Of a DNA stretch of 64,000 bases, positions 1 through 7,769 are shown one piece after another; within the stretch, counting starts at the first letter, position 1; each line of letters begins with the position of its first letter. The notes under the pieces are model-generated. The model had not been told where the DNA came from. It searched no databases and saw only the letters and a program-made list of their open reading frames with translations. Source of the DNA: Nostocaceae cyanobacterium (lineage in GTDB: Bacteria > Cyanobacteriota > Cyanobacteriia > Cyanobacteriales > Nostocaceae); assembly GCA_030065825.1 (NCBI GenBank), contig JASJCY010000002.1:1-64000 (forward strand). The letters are read 5' to 3'. A program made the translations under genes and the position numbers.

Positions 1-1
1 A

Positions 2-1252
2 AAATTAGATTCTCAAGTCAGTGGGAGTGTTAAAAATGTCAATGTAAAAGAAGGTGATACGGTAAAAGCTGGACAAGTTTTGCTAGAGTTGGAATCTGAT
101 ATTTTAGAGACAGAACTCCAGCAAACTGAGGCAAAGCTTTCTGGGCTGTTAAATCAACGGGCACAGTTGGATGTGCTAAAAAAGCAACTCCAGTTGTCCC
201 TTAGCGTCCAGGAACGACAAAATCAGTCCCAAGCCTCGGAGAAAATGTCTAGAGTAAACCAGGCAAAACAAAACCTGGACACTAAACAGAGTATTTATAA
301 TCTGCAAAAGCTAGAAAAACAGGCATTACTCAATCAGATCAAGCAGCAAATTAACACTAGTCGCAATGACCAGGAGTCAGCTAAAATCCGTTTAAGTATC
401 GATTCCAAACAAGTGGAACGCTTTAGCCAACTTGTGAATGATGGTGCAGTTTCTGCAACCCAAATTGACGAACTGAAAAAACAAGAACAAGAAAGCAAAC
501 GGCTCTACGCTAGGGCTAAGTCTGACGTCAAACAAGGGCAATTGCGTTTAGCTGAAGAAGTGAATCGTTATCAAGCAACTATCAATCAGTTGGAGTCTGA
601 TATCAAGCAAGCAGAACTCCGACTGCAAGAGGAAAAAAGTAGCTATCAAAGCTTACTGCAAGCCGGTCAACTAGCGGTGCTGAAAAATCAGGAAGAACTC
701 AAAGACACAGAAACACAAATTACTTCACTGCAATCCCAAATCGCTCAGACAAAGAGCCAGATTACATCTATCAAAATTCAGTTGCAAAAACGCATAGTGC
801 GATCGCCTATCAATGGCACAATTTTTGAGTTGCCATTTAGCAAGCCAGGAGAAGTGGTACAACCCGGTAAGCGGATTGCCCAAATTGCCCCCAAAAATAC
901 TGATGTTATCCTCAAAGCCAATATGCCAATTCAGGATAGCGGCTTCTTAAAGGAGGGAATGACGGTCAAAGTCAAGTTTGATGCCTATCCCTTCCAGGAG
1001 TATGGCATTATCCAGGGAAAAGTGAGTTGGGTTTCTCCCGACTCTAAAGTTCAACAAACACCCCAAGGAAACATAGAAACCTATGAGTTAGAAATCACCC
1101 TAGACCAACAGTATGTCCAGAATGGCGAAAAACGTATTCCCTTAACTGCTGGTCAGACAGCTAATGCTGAAGTTGTTATTCGTCAACGACGGGTGATTGA
1201 TTTTGTTTTAGATCCGTTTAGAAAGCTGCAAAAAGGCGGTTTAGAGATGTAG
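2..1252 (+). CDS. HlyD-family membrane fusion protein of a type I secretion system (5' partial)
   Basis: Periplasmic adaptor linking an inner-membrane ABC exporter to an outer-membrane TolC-like pore. The frame is open from base 2, so the true start lies left of the window. The first visible residues form half of a biotinyl/lipoyl-like hairpin (VKEGDTVKAGQVLLELES). A long Gln/Glu/Lys-rich coiled coil follows (about residues 30-260 of the visible part), then the second lipoyl half (RSPINGTIFELPFSKPGEVV) and the beta-barrel/membrane-proximal part. This order is typical of HlyD and of the adaptors of C39-peptidase exporters. It sits upstream of an isomerase and two double-glycine-leader proteins, so it probably exports those and perhaps the RTX proteins. 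The ABC ATPase is expected just outside the window. Confidence 0.93.
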   Translation, partial: KLDSQVSGSVKNVNVKEGDTVKAGQVLLELESDILETELQQTEAKLSGLLNQRAQLDVLKKQLQLSLSVQERQNQSQASEKMSRVNQAKQNLDTKQSIYNLQKLEKQALLNQIKQQINTSRNDQESAKIRLSIDSKQVERFSQLVNDGAVSATQIDELKKQEQESKRLYARAKSDVKQGQLRLAEEVNRYQATINQLESDIKQAELRLQEEKSSYQSLLQAGQLAVLKNQEELKDTETQITSLQSQIAQTKSQITSIKIQLQKRIVRSPINGTIFELPFSKPGEVVQPGKRIAQIAPKNTDVILKANMPIQDSGFLKEGMTVKVKFDAYPFQEYGIIQGKVSWVSPDSKVQQTPQGNIETYELEITLDQQYVQNGEKRIPLTAGQTANAEVVIRQRRVIDFVLDPFRKLQKGGLEM

Positions 1253-1304
1253 GGTGTGTTATGGACTTGTCCTGGGGCACCAAAATTCTCAGGTAGGTTA
1301 CTAC

Positions 1305-1333
1305 TACCGCTGCCTTGGAAGTCAAAAGTCATA
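1305..1333 (+). repeat. 29-bp sequence shared exactly with 38125-38153
   Basis: The segment starting TACCGCTGCC and ending AAAAGTCATA lies between the HlyD and isomerase genes. It recurs identically at 38125-38153, where it begins a 70-bp insertion in a transposase relic. It contains a GTCAAAAGTCA motif typical of cyanobacterial heptanucleotide repeats. Confidence 0.7.
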
Positions 1334-1372
1334 TAAAATTCGTAACCCATAATTTGAGAGAGGGATAGTATT

Positions 1373-2152
1373 ATGCCCGAACATTTAACTATTTCAACTT
1401 CAGACATTATTCATCGACTTAAAGTATCTTGTCAGATTCCTGAGGTTATAGAAGCTATAGCATCTCAAGTGATTATTACCGAAGCGGCTCAAAAAGCAGG
1501 TATTGAGTTGACAGAAGCAGAACTACAGTCAGAAGGAGACAAATTCCGCGTAGAGAAAAACATTGCCACAGCCAAAGAAACCTGGGCTTGGCTAGACAAA
1601 CACCATATGTCTGTAAAGGAATTTGAAGAATTAATCTACAACAACCTAATTGCCAAGAAGTTAGCACATCATATGTTTGCGGCTAAAGTCGAAAAGTTCT
1701 TTTATGAAAACCGAATAGATTATGAGGCTGCTGTCACCTATGAAGTCACCTTCGAGAATCGAGACTTGGCTTTAGAACTATTTTATGCCCTGGAAGAAGG
1801 GGAGATCACATTTCCAGAAATTGCTCGTTTATATATCCAAGATCCACAACTGCGTCGTGCTGGTGGTTATCAAGGAGTCCGATACCGTAAAGATTTTCGT
1901 CCAGAAATTGCTGCGGCTGTATTTGCTGCAACCTCATGTCAAATGCTCAAGCCAATTACAACGCCAAAAGGTGTGTATTTAATTTGGGTGGAAGAAATTA
2001 TTCAACCCGAATTAAATGAGGAGTTACGTGAAAAAATTATTTGCGAATTATTTGATACTTCCTTAAAGAAAGAAGTCCAGTTTTTAAAAATAACTACTCA
2101 GTTGGATGCAGATGCCACACAAGTACAGAATGAACTGCTAAATCATGCTTAA
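1373..2152 (+). CDS. PpiC/SurA-type peptidylprolyl isomerase
   Basis: 259-residue parvulin-like protein. A helical N-terminal part (about 1-130) is followed by a PpiC-like core (about 135-225) containing FPEIARLYIQDPQLRRAGGY and, near the end, a KPITTPKGVYLIWVEEI strand. No signal peptide is visible, so the protein may act in the cytoplasm on export substrates before secretion. Genes of this type commonly sit beside HlyD/ABC exporter genes with double-glycine peptides in Nostocales (family knowledge). That is the arrangement here: HlyD upstream and two leader-peptide genes downstream. The ATG at 1373 follows the purine-rich GAGAGAGGGA. Its role as a secretion chaperone is inferred. Confidence 0.82.
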   Translation: MPEHLTISTSDIIHRLKVSCQIPEVIEAIASQVIITEAAQKAGIELTEAELQSEGDKFRVEKNIATAKETWAWLDKHHMSVKEFEELIYNNLIAKKLAHHMFAAKVEKFFYENRIDYEAAVTYEVTFENRDLALELFYALEEGEITFPEIARLYIQDPQLRRAGGYQGVRYRKDFRPEIAAAVFAATSCQMLKPITTPKGVYLIWVEEIIQPELNEELREKIICELFDTSLKKEVQFLKITTQLDADATQVQNELLNHA

Positions 2153-2396
2153 TCCAGCAGTTATCAAGCAACAATTAACAACTTATTAGATAGCAAGCAT
2201 TTACCGTACTAAATAATCTCTAAAGTTTTATAAAAAAGAGAGGTTTTTTAGTCAATAAATGGTAGTTTTGACCATAGCATTTTCTCTAGTAAATTGGAGA
2301 CAATTTTTATTGTTTATTTCTTGAAAGCCATACTGTATCTACATCTCAAATTTATTTAAAAGCAAAAAAATAATCAATTTATTAAGGGAAAGCAGT

Positions 2397-2424
2397 AAAA
2401 AATGACATTTGCTGGTCATTTTTT
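2397..2424. terminator. Stem-loop between isomerase and first precursor gene
   Basis: AAAAAATGAC at 2397-2406 pairs with GTCATTTTTT at 2415-2424. A-tract and T-tract flank a short GC-containing stem, which fits a bidirectional intrinsic terminator that insulates the precursor genes from the isomerase. Confidence 0.55.
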
Positions 2425-2496
2425 GCTGGTTTATTTTTCTGGGAAAAAGTATTAATAAATGACGAGTATTTATATCAAATAAATTTAGAAAAACTG

Positions 2497-2524
2497 TTGA
2501 CTTTTTAAATAAATAAGTTATAGT
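2497..2524 (+). promoter_or_regulatory. Sigma-70-type promoter of the precursor genes
   Basis: TTGACT at 2497-2502 and TATAGT at 2519-2524 are separated by 16 bp. This is a near-consensus vegetative promoter about 70 bp upstream of the first precursor start codon, suggesting the small proteins have their own strong transcript. Confidence 0.6.
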
Positions 2525-2596
2525 AGAAATGTGAGGAAAAGAAACAAGCCGCTCACAAAGGAATCCCAAAAAAAATACATTCTTAGGAGAACAATA

Positions 2597-2914
2597 ATGA
2601 TTATCTCTGACATCAACTACATCCAATCTACAAACGAAGAAGTCTTCGGTGGTTACAGCTTTTACTACAGCGCTAAAAAAGAACAAAAAGTAGAAGCTGA
2701 ATTTGATTTCGATTCTAAAGTTGATAAGGATAAGTATGTAGATGTTTACATTGATGTATATGCAGACTTAGACATCAAGGGCAACTACGCTGAAGTTGGC
2801 TACGAAATTGAGGCAATTGGTAAGGACACCATTGCTGAACATGATTTTGCACTCTTAGCTGTTGAGAACAAGTTATCTAGCGCTGCTGGTAACGCTATCG
2901 CTGCTGTAGACTAG
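2597..2914 (+). CDS. Bacteriocin-like/type I secreted small protein with double-glycine leader, copy 1
   Basis: 105-residue protein. The start at 2597 is chosen because it is preceded by AGGAGA at 2585-2590 and matches the paralogue at 3018; a longer frame from 2531 has no paralogue support. Residues 1-19 form a leader ending NEEVFGG, as cut by C39-peptidase exporters. The predicted mature part starts YSFYYSAKKEQ, has an acidic block rich in Asp/Lys/Tyr/Val (about 30-62) and ends with a conserved tail (TIAEHDFALLAVENKLSSAA). It has no cysteine, so lanthionine or disulfide maturation is unlikely. It is 91-92 percent identical by eye to copy 2, differing almost only in the acidic block. The function of the mature product is unknown. 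Confidence 0.8.
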   Translation: MIISDINYIQSTNEEVFGGYSFYYSAKKEQKVEAEFDFDSKVDKDKYVDVYIDVYADLDIKGNYAEVGYEIEAIGKDTIAEHDFALLAVENKLSSAAGNAIAAVD

Positions 2915-2928
2915 TAAAATCACAAAAC

Positions 2929-2971
2929 ACATATCTTGTGCTTTCTCAATCAGATTGCGGTGCAAGATGTG
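2929..2971. repeat. Minimal MITE-A remnant between the two precursor genes
   Basis: CACATATCTTGTGC faces GGTGCAAGATGTG across about 16 bp. The right arm is the terminal repeat of the 111-bp MITE-A family found elsewhere in the window, so this is probably an internally deleted copy. Confidence 0.5.
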
Positions 2972-3017
2972 AAAAAAGAAACCCAAAAAACATTAGAAAA
3001 TTCTCAGGAGAATAATA

Positions 3018-3335
3018 ATGATTATCTCTGACATCAACTACATCCAATCTACAAACGAAGAAGTCTTCGGTGGTTACAGTTTTTACTACAGCGCTAAAAA
3101 AGAACAAGAAGTAGAAGCTGAATTTGATTTCGATTCTAAAATCGATAAGGATAAGGATGTATACGTTGATATCTATGTCAAGGCAGACCTAGATATCTAT
3201 GGCAACTATGCTGAAGTTGGCTACGAGATTGAAGCAATTGGTAAGGACACCATTGCTGAACATGATTTTGCACTCTTAGCTGTTGAGAACAAGTTATCTA
3301 GCGCTGCTGGTAACGCTATCGCTGCTGTAGACTAG
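3018..3335 (+). CDS. Bacteriocin-like/type I secreted small protein with double-glycine leader, copy 2
   Basis: Tandem paralogue of the 2597 gene, also 105 residues. The leader (MIISDINYIQSTNEEVFGG) and C-terminal 45 residues are identical. Differences cluster at residues 31-61, where the order of Asp, Tyr, Val and Lys is shuffled. The Shine-Dalgarno AGGAG ends at 3010. Even the untranslated flanks resemble copy 1, which points to recent duplication. Likely substrate of the HlyD-containing exporter at the left edge. It could be a bacteriocin, a self-assembling secreted polymer subunit or a signal; the sequence does not decide. Confidence 0.8.
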   Translation: MIISDINYIQSTNEEVFGGYSFYYSAKKEQEVEAEFDFDSKIDKDKDVYVDIYVKADLDIYGNYAEVGYEIEAIGKDTIAEHDFALLAVENKLSSAAGNAIAAVD

Positions 3336-3416
3336 TAAAATGTTAAGATGCCAAAAATAATTGTCACCCTAAGAAGGGCGACAAAGATCAAATCTAGGCC
3401 AAGCAATTAATTTTTT

Positions 3417-3447
3417 AGCCTGCTTTATTTTAACAATTAAGCAGGCT
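3417..3447 (+). terminator. Stem-loop after the second precursor
   Basis: AGCCTGCTT at 3417-3425 pairs with AAGCAGGCT at 3439-3447, followed by TTT. A second, weaker hairpin (TTGTCACCC with GGGCGACAA) lies at 3360-3384. Together they probably end the precursor transcript. Confidence 0.55.
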
Positions 3448-3536
3448 TTACGTCAACATTTGTGGTTAGATACTCCCAAAAAAAATTTTGTCTTCCAGTG
3501 TGAAAATAAAAACTATTTGCAAATAGGGTTAATTAT

Positions 3537-5375
3537 ATGCAAGTTACTGTAATTAACGATTTTGAAAACTTAAAACAAATAAGAACAGATTGGGAAGCTA
3601 TTTACGAATCTGACCCCCAGGCTCAATTTTTCTTATCTTGGGTTTGGCTGTATGGGTGGTTTCACATGAAGTCTAAGAACGATCCATGGTTTGTGTTAGC
3701 TGCCAAACCCGATGATAACTCATCTTATGTTGCCTTTTTCCCCTTAGGGATGAGAAGGAATCAAGAACATGGGGAATTGTACATGGGGGGTAATAGCATG
3801 GCAGATTATACAGGATTGATTTGCCTACCAGAGTATGAAGAACAAGTCGTTCATGCCTTTGCAACTTATATACAGCAAAATTTAGAATGGTTAGAATGGT
3901 CTGTTTTCCGTCTCAAAAATATTTTAGAAGCGGATAAGCGGATGCATCTATTTGCCAAAATCTTTGCTAATAATGGTTTTGAAATATATCAATATCAAGT
4001 TAAAAACAAGCAAGATAATACTAATAATTATTGTTGTCCTTACATTTCTTTACCTGAGGACTGGGAGCAGTATCTGCAAAATTACTTGAGTGCAAATACT
4101 CGCCAAAAAATTAGGCGTTTTCTCAGAAAGATTGACAACTCAGATGAATTCCAGATTACCCATGTAAATGCGGATAATCTGGAACAACATATTCATATAT
4201 TGTTAAATTTATGGCAGTCGCGATGGAGAACCCGCAAGGGAGAGGATACAGAGGTGTTTCTTAAGTTCCTCTATGCTATGTTACACCATAGTTTCGATAG
4301 TAATTGTTTATATCTTCCTGTATTGTGGCATAGAGATGTTCCTATAGCAGTCATAGCTAATTTGATTGATTTTAACAAAAAAGCTTTTTTGTTTTATGTA
4401 GCTGGTCGCGATCATACATTTAATAATCCTCCACCAGGCATTGTCCTCCATGCATATAGCATCCGATATGCTATTCAAAATGGATTTAAGATTTACGATT
4501 TTCTCAGAGGGGATGAGGATTATAAGTTTTCTTTTGCTCCCAAAACACGCTTTATCAAACACATCTTTCTCAAGCGCAAAAATGTCAAGCCTGCAACAAT
4601 CAACTCAGATATTAAAAGCGTTGCACAAGTCCTCCAATTTGCAGTTCAACATCATCAAGCCAATCGCTTAACTGAAGCTGAAAAGTGTTATTGCCGGGTT
4701 CTCAAAGCACAACCTGACCACCCCGATGCCTTATACAGAATGGCTATGCTAGCGCAGCACAAGGGTCACCTCCAAGAGGCTGAGAAGTTCCTGAGTGCAA
4801 CCCTACAGGTTCAACCAGAATCAGCTAATGCTTGGTTTAGTTTAGGGAATTTGCATCAAACTCAAGGTCACTTCCAACAAGCAGAGTCAGCTTATGAAAA
4901 AGCCATTGCCCTGCGACCAGATGCAGCACCAATTTACAACAACCTTGGCTACACTCTGGAACAACAAGGCAAGTTTGAAGAGGCGGTTACTTGCTATCAA
5001 CAGGCTTTGAATGTGCAGCCCAACTGCCTTGAAGCGGATGTCAACTTAGGTAATGTACTCTATGCCCAAGGTAAACTCTCTCCAGACAAACAAGCTCACT
5101 ATGGAGAATTAAATCACAAATTGGGTTTTGGTTGCAAAAAAGCAGGGAATTTCCACACTGCAGTGGCTTACTATCGACAAGCGATGCTGCTTTTGTCAGC
5201 TGCGCAAAGCACGAACGCTGATTACAACCGAGGTGTAGCTTTGCAAGAACAAGGTAAGTTAAAAGAAGCGATCGCTTGCTATGAAAAAGCCCTGGAGTTC
5301 AATCCCCATTACATACATCTTGCACCTGGGCTAAAAACCGGGTTTCTTGCAAATCTCTCAGTCTCAAAACCTTAA
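3537..5375 (+). CDS. GNAT (BioF2/CelD-like) acyltransferase fused to TPR repeats
   Basis: 612 residues. Residues 1 to about 350 resemble the GNAT/FemAB-like acetyltransferase domain annotated as BioF2-like or CelD: an N-terminal FFLSWVWLYGWF segment, then a long RQKIRRFLRKI helix and IYDFLRGDEDYKFSFAP near the domain end. Residues about 365-595 are six or so tetratricopeptide repeats (for example ANAWFSLGNLHQTQGHFQQA). The protein is cytoplasmic with no signal peptide. Such domains act in acylation of sugars, peptides or cell-wall precursors; the substrate here is unknown. Its position between secreted small proteins and RTX proteins suggests, but does not show, a role in modifying a secreted product. 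The last 19 residues (from H594) are read from a MITE-A copy. Confidence 0.78.
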   Translation: MQVTVINDFENLKQIRTDWEAIYESDPQAQFFLSWVWLYGWFHMKSKNDPWFVLAAKPDDNSSYVAFFPLGMRRNQEHGELYMGGNSMADYTGLICLPEYEEQVVHAFATYIQQNLEWLEWSVFRLKNILEADKRMHLFAKIFANNGFEIYQYQVKNKQDNTNNYCCPYISLPEDWEQYLQNYLSANTRQKIRRFLRKIDNSDEFQITHVNADNLEQHIHILLNLWQSRWRTRKGEDTEVFLKFLYAMLHHSFDSNCLYLPVLWHRDVPIAVIANLIDFNKKAFLFYVAGRDHTFNNPPPGIVLHAYSIRYAIQNGFKIYDFLRGDEDYKFSFAPKTRFIKHIFLKRKNVKPATINSDIKSVAQVLQFAVQHHQANRLTEAEKCYCRVLKAQPDHPDALYRMAMLAQHKGHLQEAEKFLSATLQVQPESANAWFSLGNLHQTQGHFQQAESAYEKAIALRPDAAPIYNNLGYTLEQQGKFEEAVTCYQQALNVQPNCLEADVNLGNVLYAQGKLSPDKQAHYGELNHKLGFGCKKAGNFHTAVAYYRQAMLLLSAAQSTNADYNRGVALQEQGKLKEAIACYEKALEFNPHYIHLAPGLKTGFLANLSVSKP

Positions 5376-5402
5376 TTTTTCGTTTAGAAACCCGGTTTTT
5401 TT
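5317..5402. mobile_element. MITE-A copy providing the 3' end of the acyltransferase-TPR gene
   Basis: The left terminal repeat ATCTTGCACC is at 5317-5326, followed by AAACCGGGTTTC and, in inverted orientation, GAAACCCGGTTTTTTT at 5387-5401. The right terminal repeat is missing, replaced by a MITE-B copy starting at 5414. The long stem followed by T residues may also act as the transcription terminator. Confidence 0.7.
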
Positions 5403-5413
5403 AGTCTTTTTTT

Positions 5414-5535
5414 CGTCATTGCTAAATCAAGGGATGAATATGAGTGGGGCATCCTACCCGCTTGAAAATATAAGGAACGGGCACTCCGGTTCATTCCACA
5501 AAACTATTAAAATCATCCCCCATTTATGCAACGCC
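5414..5535. mobile_element. MITE-B copy
   Basis: Ends CGTCATTGCTAAATCAAGGGATGA and, inverted, TCATCCCCCATTTATGCAACGCC. The same ends bound a second copy at 7258-7348. It is non-coding. Confidence 0.65.
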
Positions 5536-6054
5536 AATTTTTCAATTCAGTACCCCCGCTTGGGAGTTAAGAAACCCGGTTTTGACAACAGACTCTTAAT
5601 ATTTATTTTATAAATAATCTCTAAAAAATAATCAATTAAATCTGGATAGTAAAAGTTATTCATTATTATCCATATTTTTATTTCTTTTTTCAGTGAAAAA
5701 TATATGTTTTTTTTCGCCTCAAATCTATAAAATATCTTGATGATAAATCTCAAAAAAATGCTTGACTCTTAACAAAATAAAAATTACTATAAACACGGAC
5801 ATTAAGAAAAAAACTGTTCATCCATCAACTTCCATTTCTAATTTAGTAATTTCCGGCATAGCCTCACCATTTCCCATTTGTTTGATATATAGGGTTAAAG
5901 AGCAAAAACTTTTTCCTTTGCCCTTTATCTAAGTTATGCAACAAGCCCAATGAACAACAATAGTAGGTGCAGAGTATAAGAACAGTTTGCACTTTCACCT
6001 TCATTTAAAAGAATTTGTATTTTGTAATATTTGAAATTGTAGGAGATAAATCAC
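5536..6054. other. AT-rich intergenic region upstream of the first RTX gene
   Basis: No gene seen. It contains an isolated AAACCCGGTTTT fragment of MITE-A at 5572-5583. An AGGAG Shine-Dalgarno lies just upstream of 6055. Confidence 0.5.
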
Positions 6055-7251
6055 ATGGCTTTCAGAACAGGAACCAACGGAGATGATGAACTCTTCGGTA
6101 CCCTTGATGCGGATACTATTTTAGGTCGTCGTGGAAATGACACATTGGTGGGATTCGGTGGAGAGGATTTCATCAAAGGAGATGATGGGGATGACTTAAT
6201 CTTCGGAGATGGTCCGGTATCTGAAGCTCCTGACGATGGTGACGATCAACTCTTTGGAAATGATGGCAATGATAGTATAGTGGGGGGAGGTGGCAATGAC
6301 CTTCTCAATGGAGGAGACGATGATGATTTTCTTATCGGGGGCAGTGGCAATGATACCCTGATTGGGGGTACTAATAGTCGAGATCCTCTAACTAGAGAGA
6401 TCATTGGTGGTGATACTATTCTTGGGGGTCTAGGAGAAGACCTTCTTCTCGGTGGATTTGGTAATGATGTCCTTGACGGGGGCGAAAATAATGACTTGCT
6501 TGATGGGGGCATTGGCAATGACTTCTTGGTCGGGGATTCCGGTGATGATGAAATCATAGGAGGTCTTGGTGATGACACCGTCGATGGGGGAGAGGGCAAT
6601 GATTTTATCACCACTGCGATCGGCGATGATTCAATTGAAGGAGGTTCCGGCAATGACGATATATTCGCAGGTTCCGACGAGGATATTGTTTCTGGTGGTG
6701 GCGGTAATGACACCATCAGAGGGGGTCAAGGTGATGACTTCATCGATGGGGGCAACAGCGATAATCCTGGTCAGGACTTCAACGGCAATGACGAGCTATT
6801 TGGAAATGAGGGCAATGATACTGTTGTCGGTGGTCTTGGCAATGACACTCTCAATGGTGGTGGCAGTCAACCTGGAGAGATAGATCAATTATTCGGTGGT
6901 GTATTAATAGGCTCAATAAGTATTCCTGAGAGTGATGTTGGTCTAGTCAATTCAGATACATTTGTTCTAGGAACCGAGAATGGTAACTTCTACAGAGCTG
7001 GTGTTCCTGGTGCCTTGGGTTCGGGCTTTGGCGATCGCGCGATTATTAATGACTTTGAGAAGGGTATTGATAAAATTCAGGTGCAAGATCCACAGACTCT
7101 GGTTCTTGGTGTTTCCACAGTGGAGGTGGAACCAGGGGTTTTGAGGAGGGATACACTTATTCTTGATAACGGTACTGAAATCATTGGACAGGTGATTGGT
7201 ATTACGGGTCTTGATTTGAATGCTGATTTTATCGCTGCTATTCCTGCCTAA
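6055..7251 (+). CDS. RTX (hemolysin-type calcium-binding repeat) protein
   Basis: 398-residue secreted protein made almost entirely of RTX nonapeptides (GGxGNDxLxGG and variants) from residue 7 to about 290. It ends with a C-terminal domain carrying INDFEKGIDKIQV, the class of uncleaved secretion signal recognised by type I exporters. No separate enzymatic domain is visible, so it may be a structural or adhesive calcium-dependent protein. The start at 6055 has GTAGGAGATAAATCAC upstream. It is extremely acidic, as expected for calcium-binding beta-rolls. It is likely exported by a HlyD-type system such as the one at the left edge. Confidence 0.88.
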   Translation: MAFRTGTNGDDELFGTLDADTILGRRGNDTLVGFGGEDFIKGDDGDDLIFGDGPVSEAPDDGDDQLFGNDGNDSIVGGGGNDLLNGGDDDDFLIGGSGNDTLIGGTNSRDPLTREIIGGDTILGGLGEDLLLGGFGNDVLDGGENNDLLDGGIGNDFLVGDSGDDEIIGGLGDDTVDGGEGNDFITTAIGDDSIEGGSGNDDIFAGSDEDIVSGGGGNDTIRGGQGDDFIDGGNSDNPGQDFNGNDELFGNEGNDTVVGGLGNDTLNGGGSQPGEIDQLFGGVLIGSISIPESDVGLVNSDTFVLGTENGNFYRAGVPGALGSGFGDRAIINDFEKGIDKIQVQDPQTLVLGVSTVEVEPGVLRRDTLILDNGTEIIGQVIGITGLDLNADFIAAIPA

Positions 7252-7257
7252 AAATTA

Positions 7258-7348
7258 GGCGTTGCTAAATCATGGGATGATTTGGACTAATTTAGAGCGA
7301 ATTTTCACTCCCCTCAACGGCTAATTCATCCCGCATTTATGCAACGCC
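7258..7348. mobile_element. MITE-B copy, complete
   Basis: 91 bp bounded by inverted GGCGTTGC/GCAACGCC ends, extended inward by imperfect AAATCATGGGATGA and TCATCCCGCATTTAT arms. It starts 6 bp after the RTX stop codon and has no coding capacity. Confidence 0.75.
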
Positions 7349-7769
7349 GAAATATGAACTTTACGTAAGCTATTGTAAAGCTAACAATAAAGTTCAATAG
7401 TGGAAATATAAAGCGAAAAAATACACAGGGATTTTAAGGTAAATTAAGGACAGAACTTGGGCAAAAAAACGAAATCATCGAGATTTTGCCTATATTTTGT
7501 TGGGCATCTGTCCAAAATTGCCAAGTTGTGTTAAATAAGGGCGCAGACGTGCGCCAGTAGGTCGTTTATAGTTAAGAGATCATTTATAAAGTGAAGGTTA
7601 AGCCCTAAGAAACCCGGTTTCTGCAAAACCAAATACCCTTAATATTGACTTTATCAATAGTCTCTTAGCGGATATTTCAACAAGTTTGTTTGAACTGGAA
7701 GGTAAGCTGAATTCTGAACGCTTTCAAATGTTATTTATAACTAATTGAACATAACTACTGGAGAATTTC
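7349..7769. other. Intergenic region between the RTX genes
   Basis: No gene seen. A GGCGCA-GACG-TGCGCC hairpin is at 7540-7555 and a MITE-A fragment (AGAAACCCGGTTTCTGCAAA) is at 7608-7627. Confidence 0.45.

Noticed and set aside
2531-2596. 22-codon N-terminal extension of the first precursor
   Set aside because: Absent from the paralogue, lacks a ribosome site and would destroy the double-glycine leader.
6246-6716. Long minus-strand open frame of 156 codons
   Set aside because: Pro/Ser-rich mirror of the Gly/Asp-rich RTX repeats; no ribosome site and no domain.
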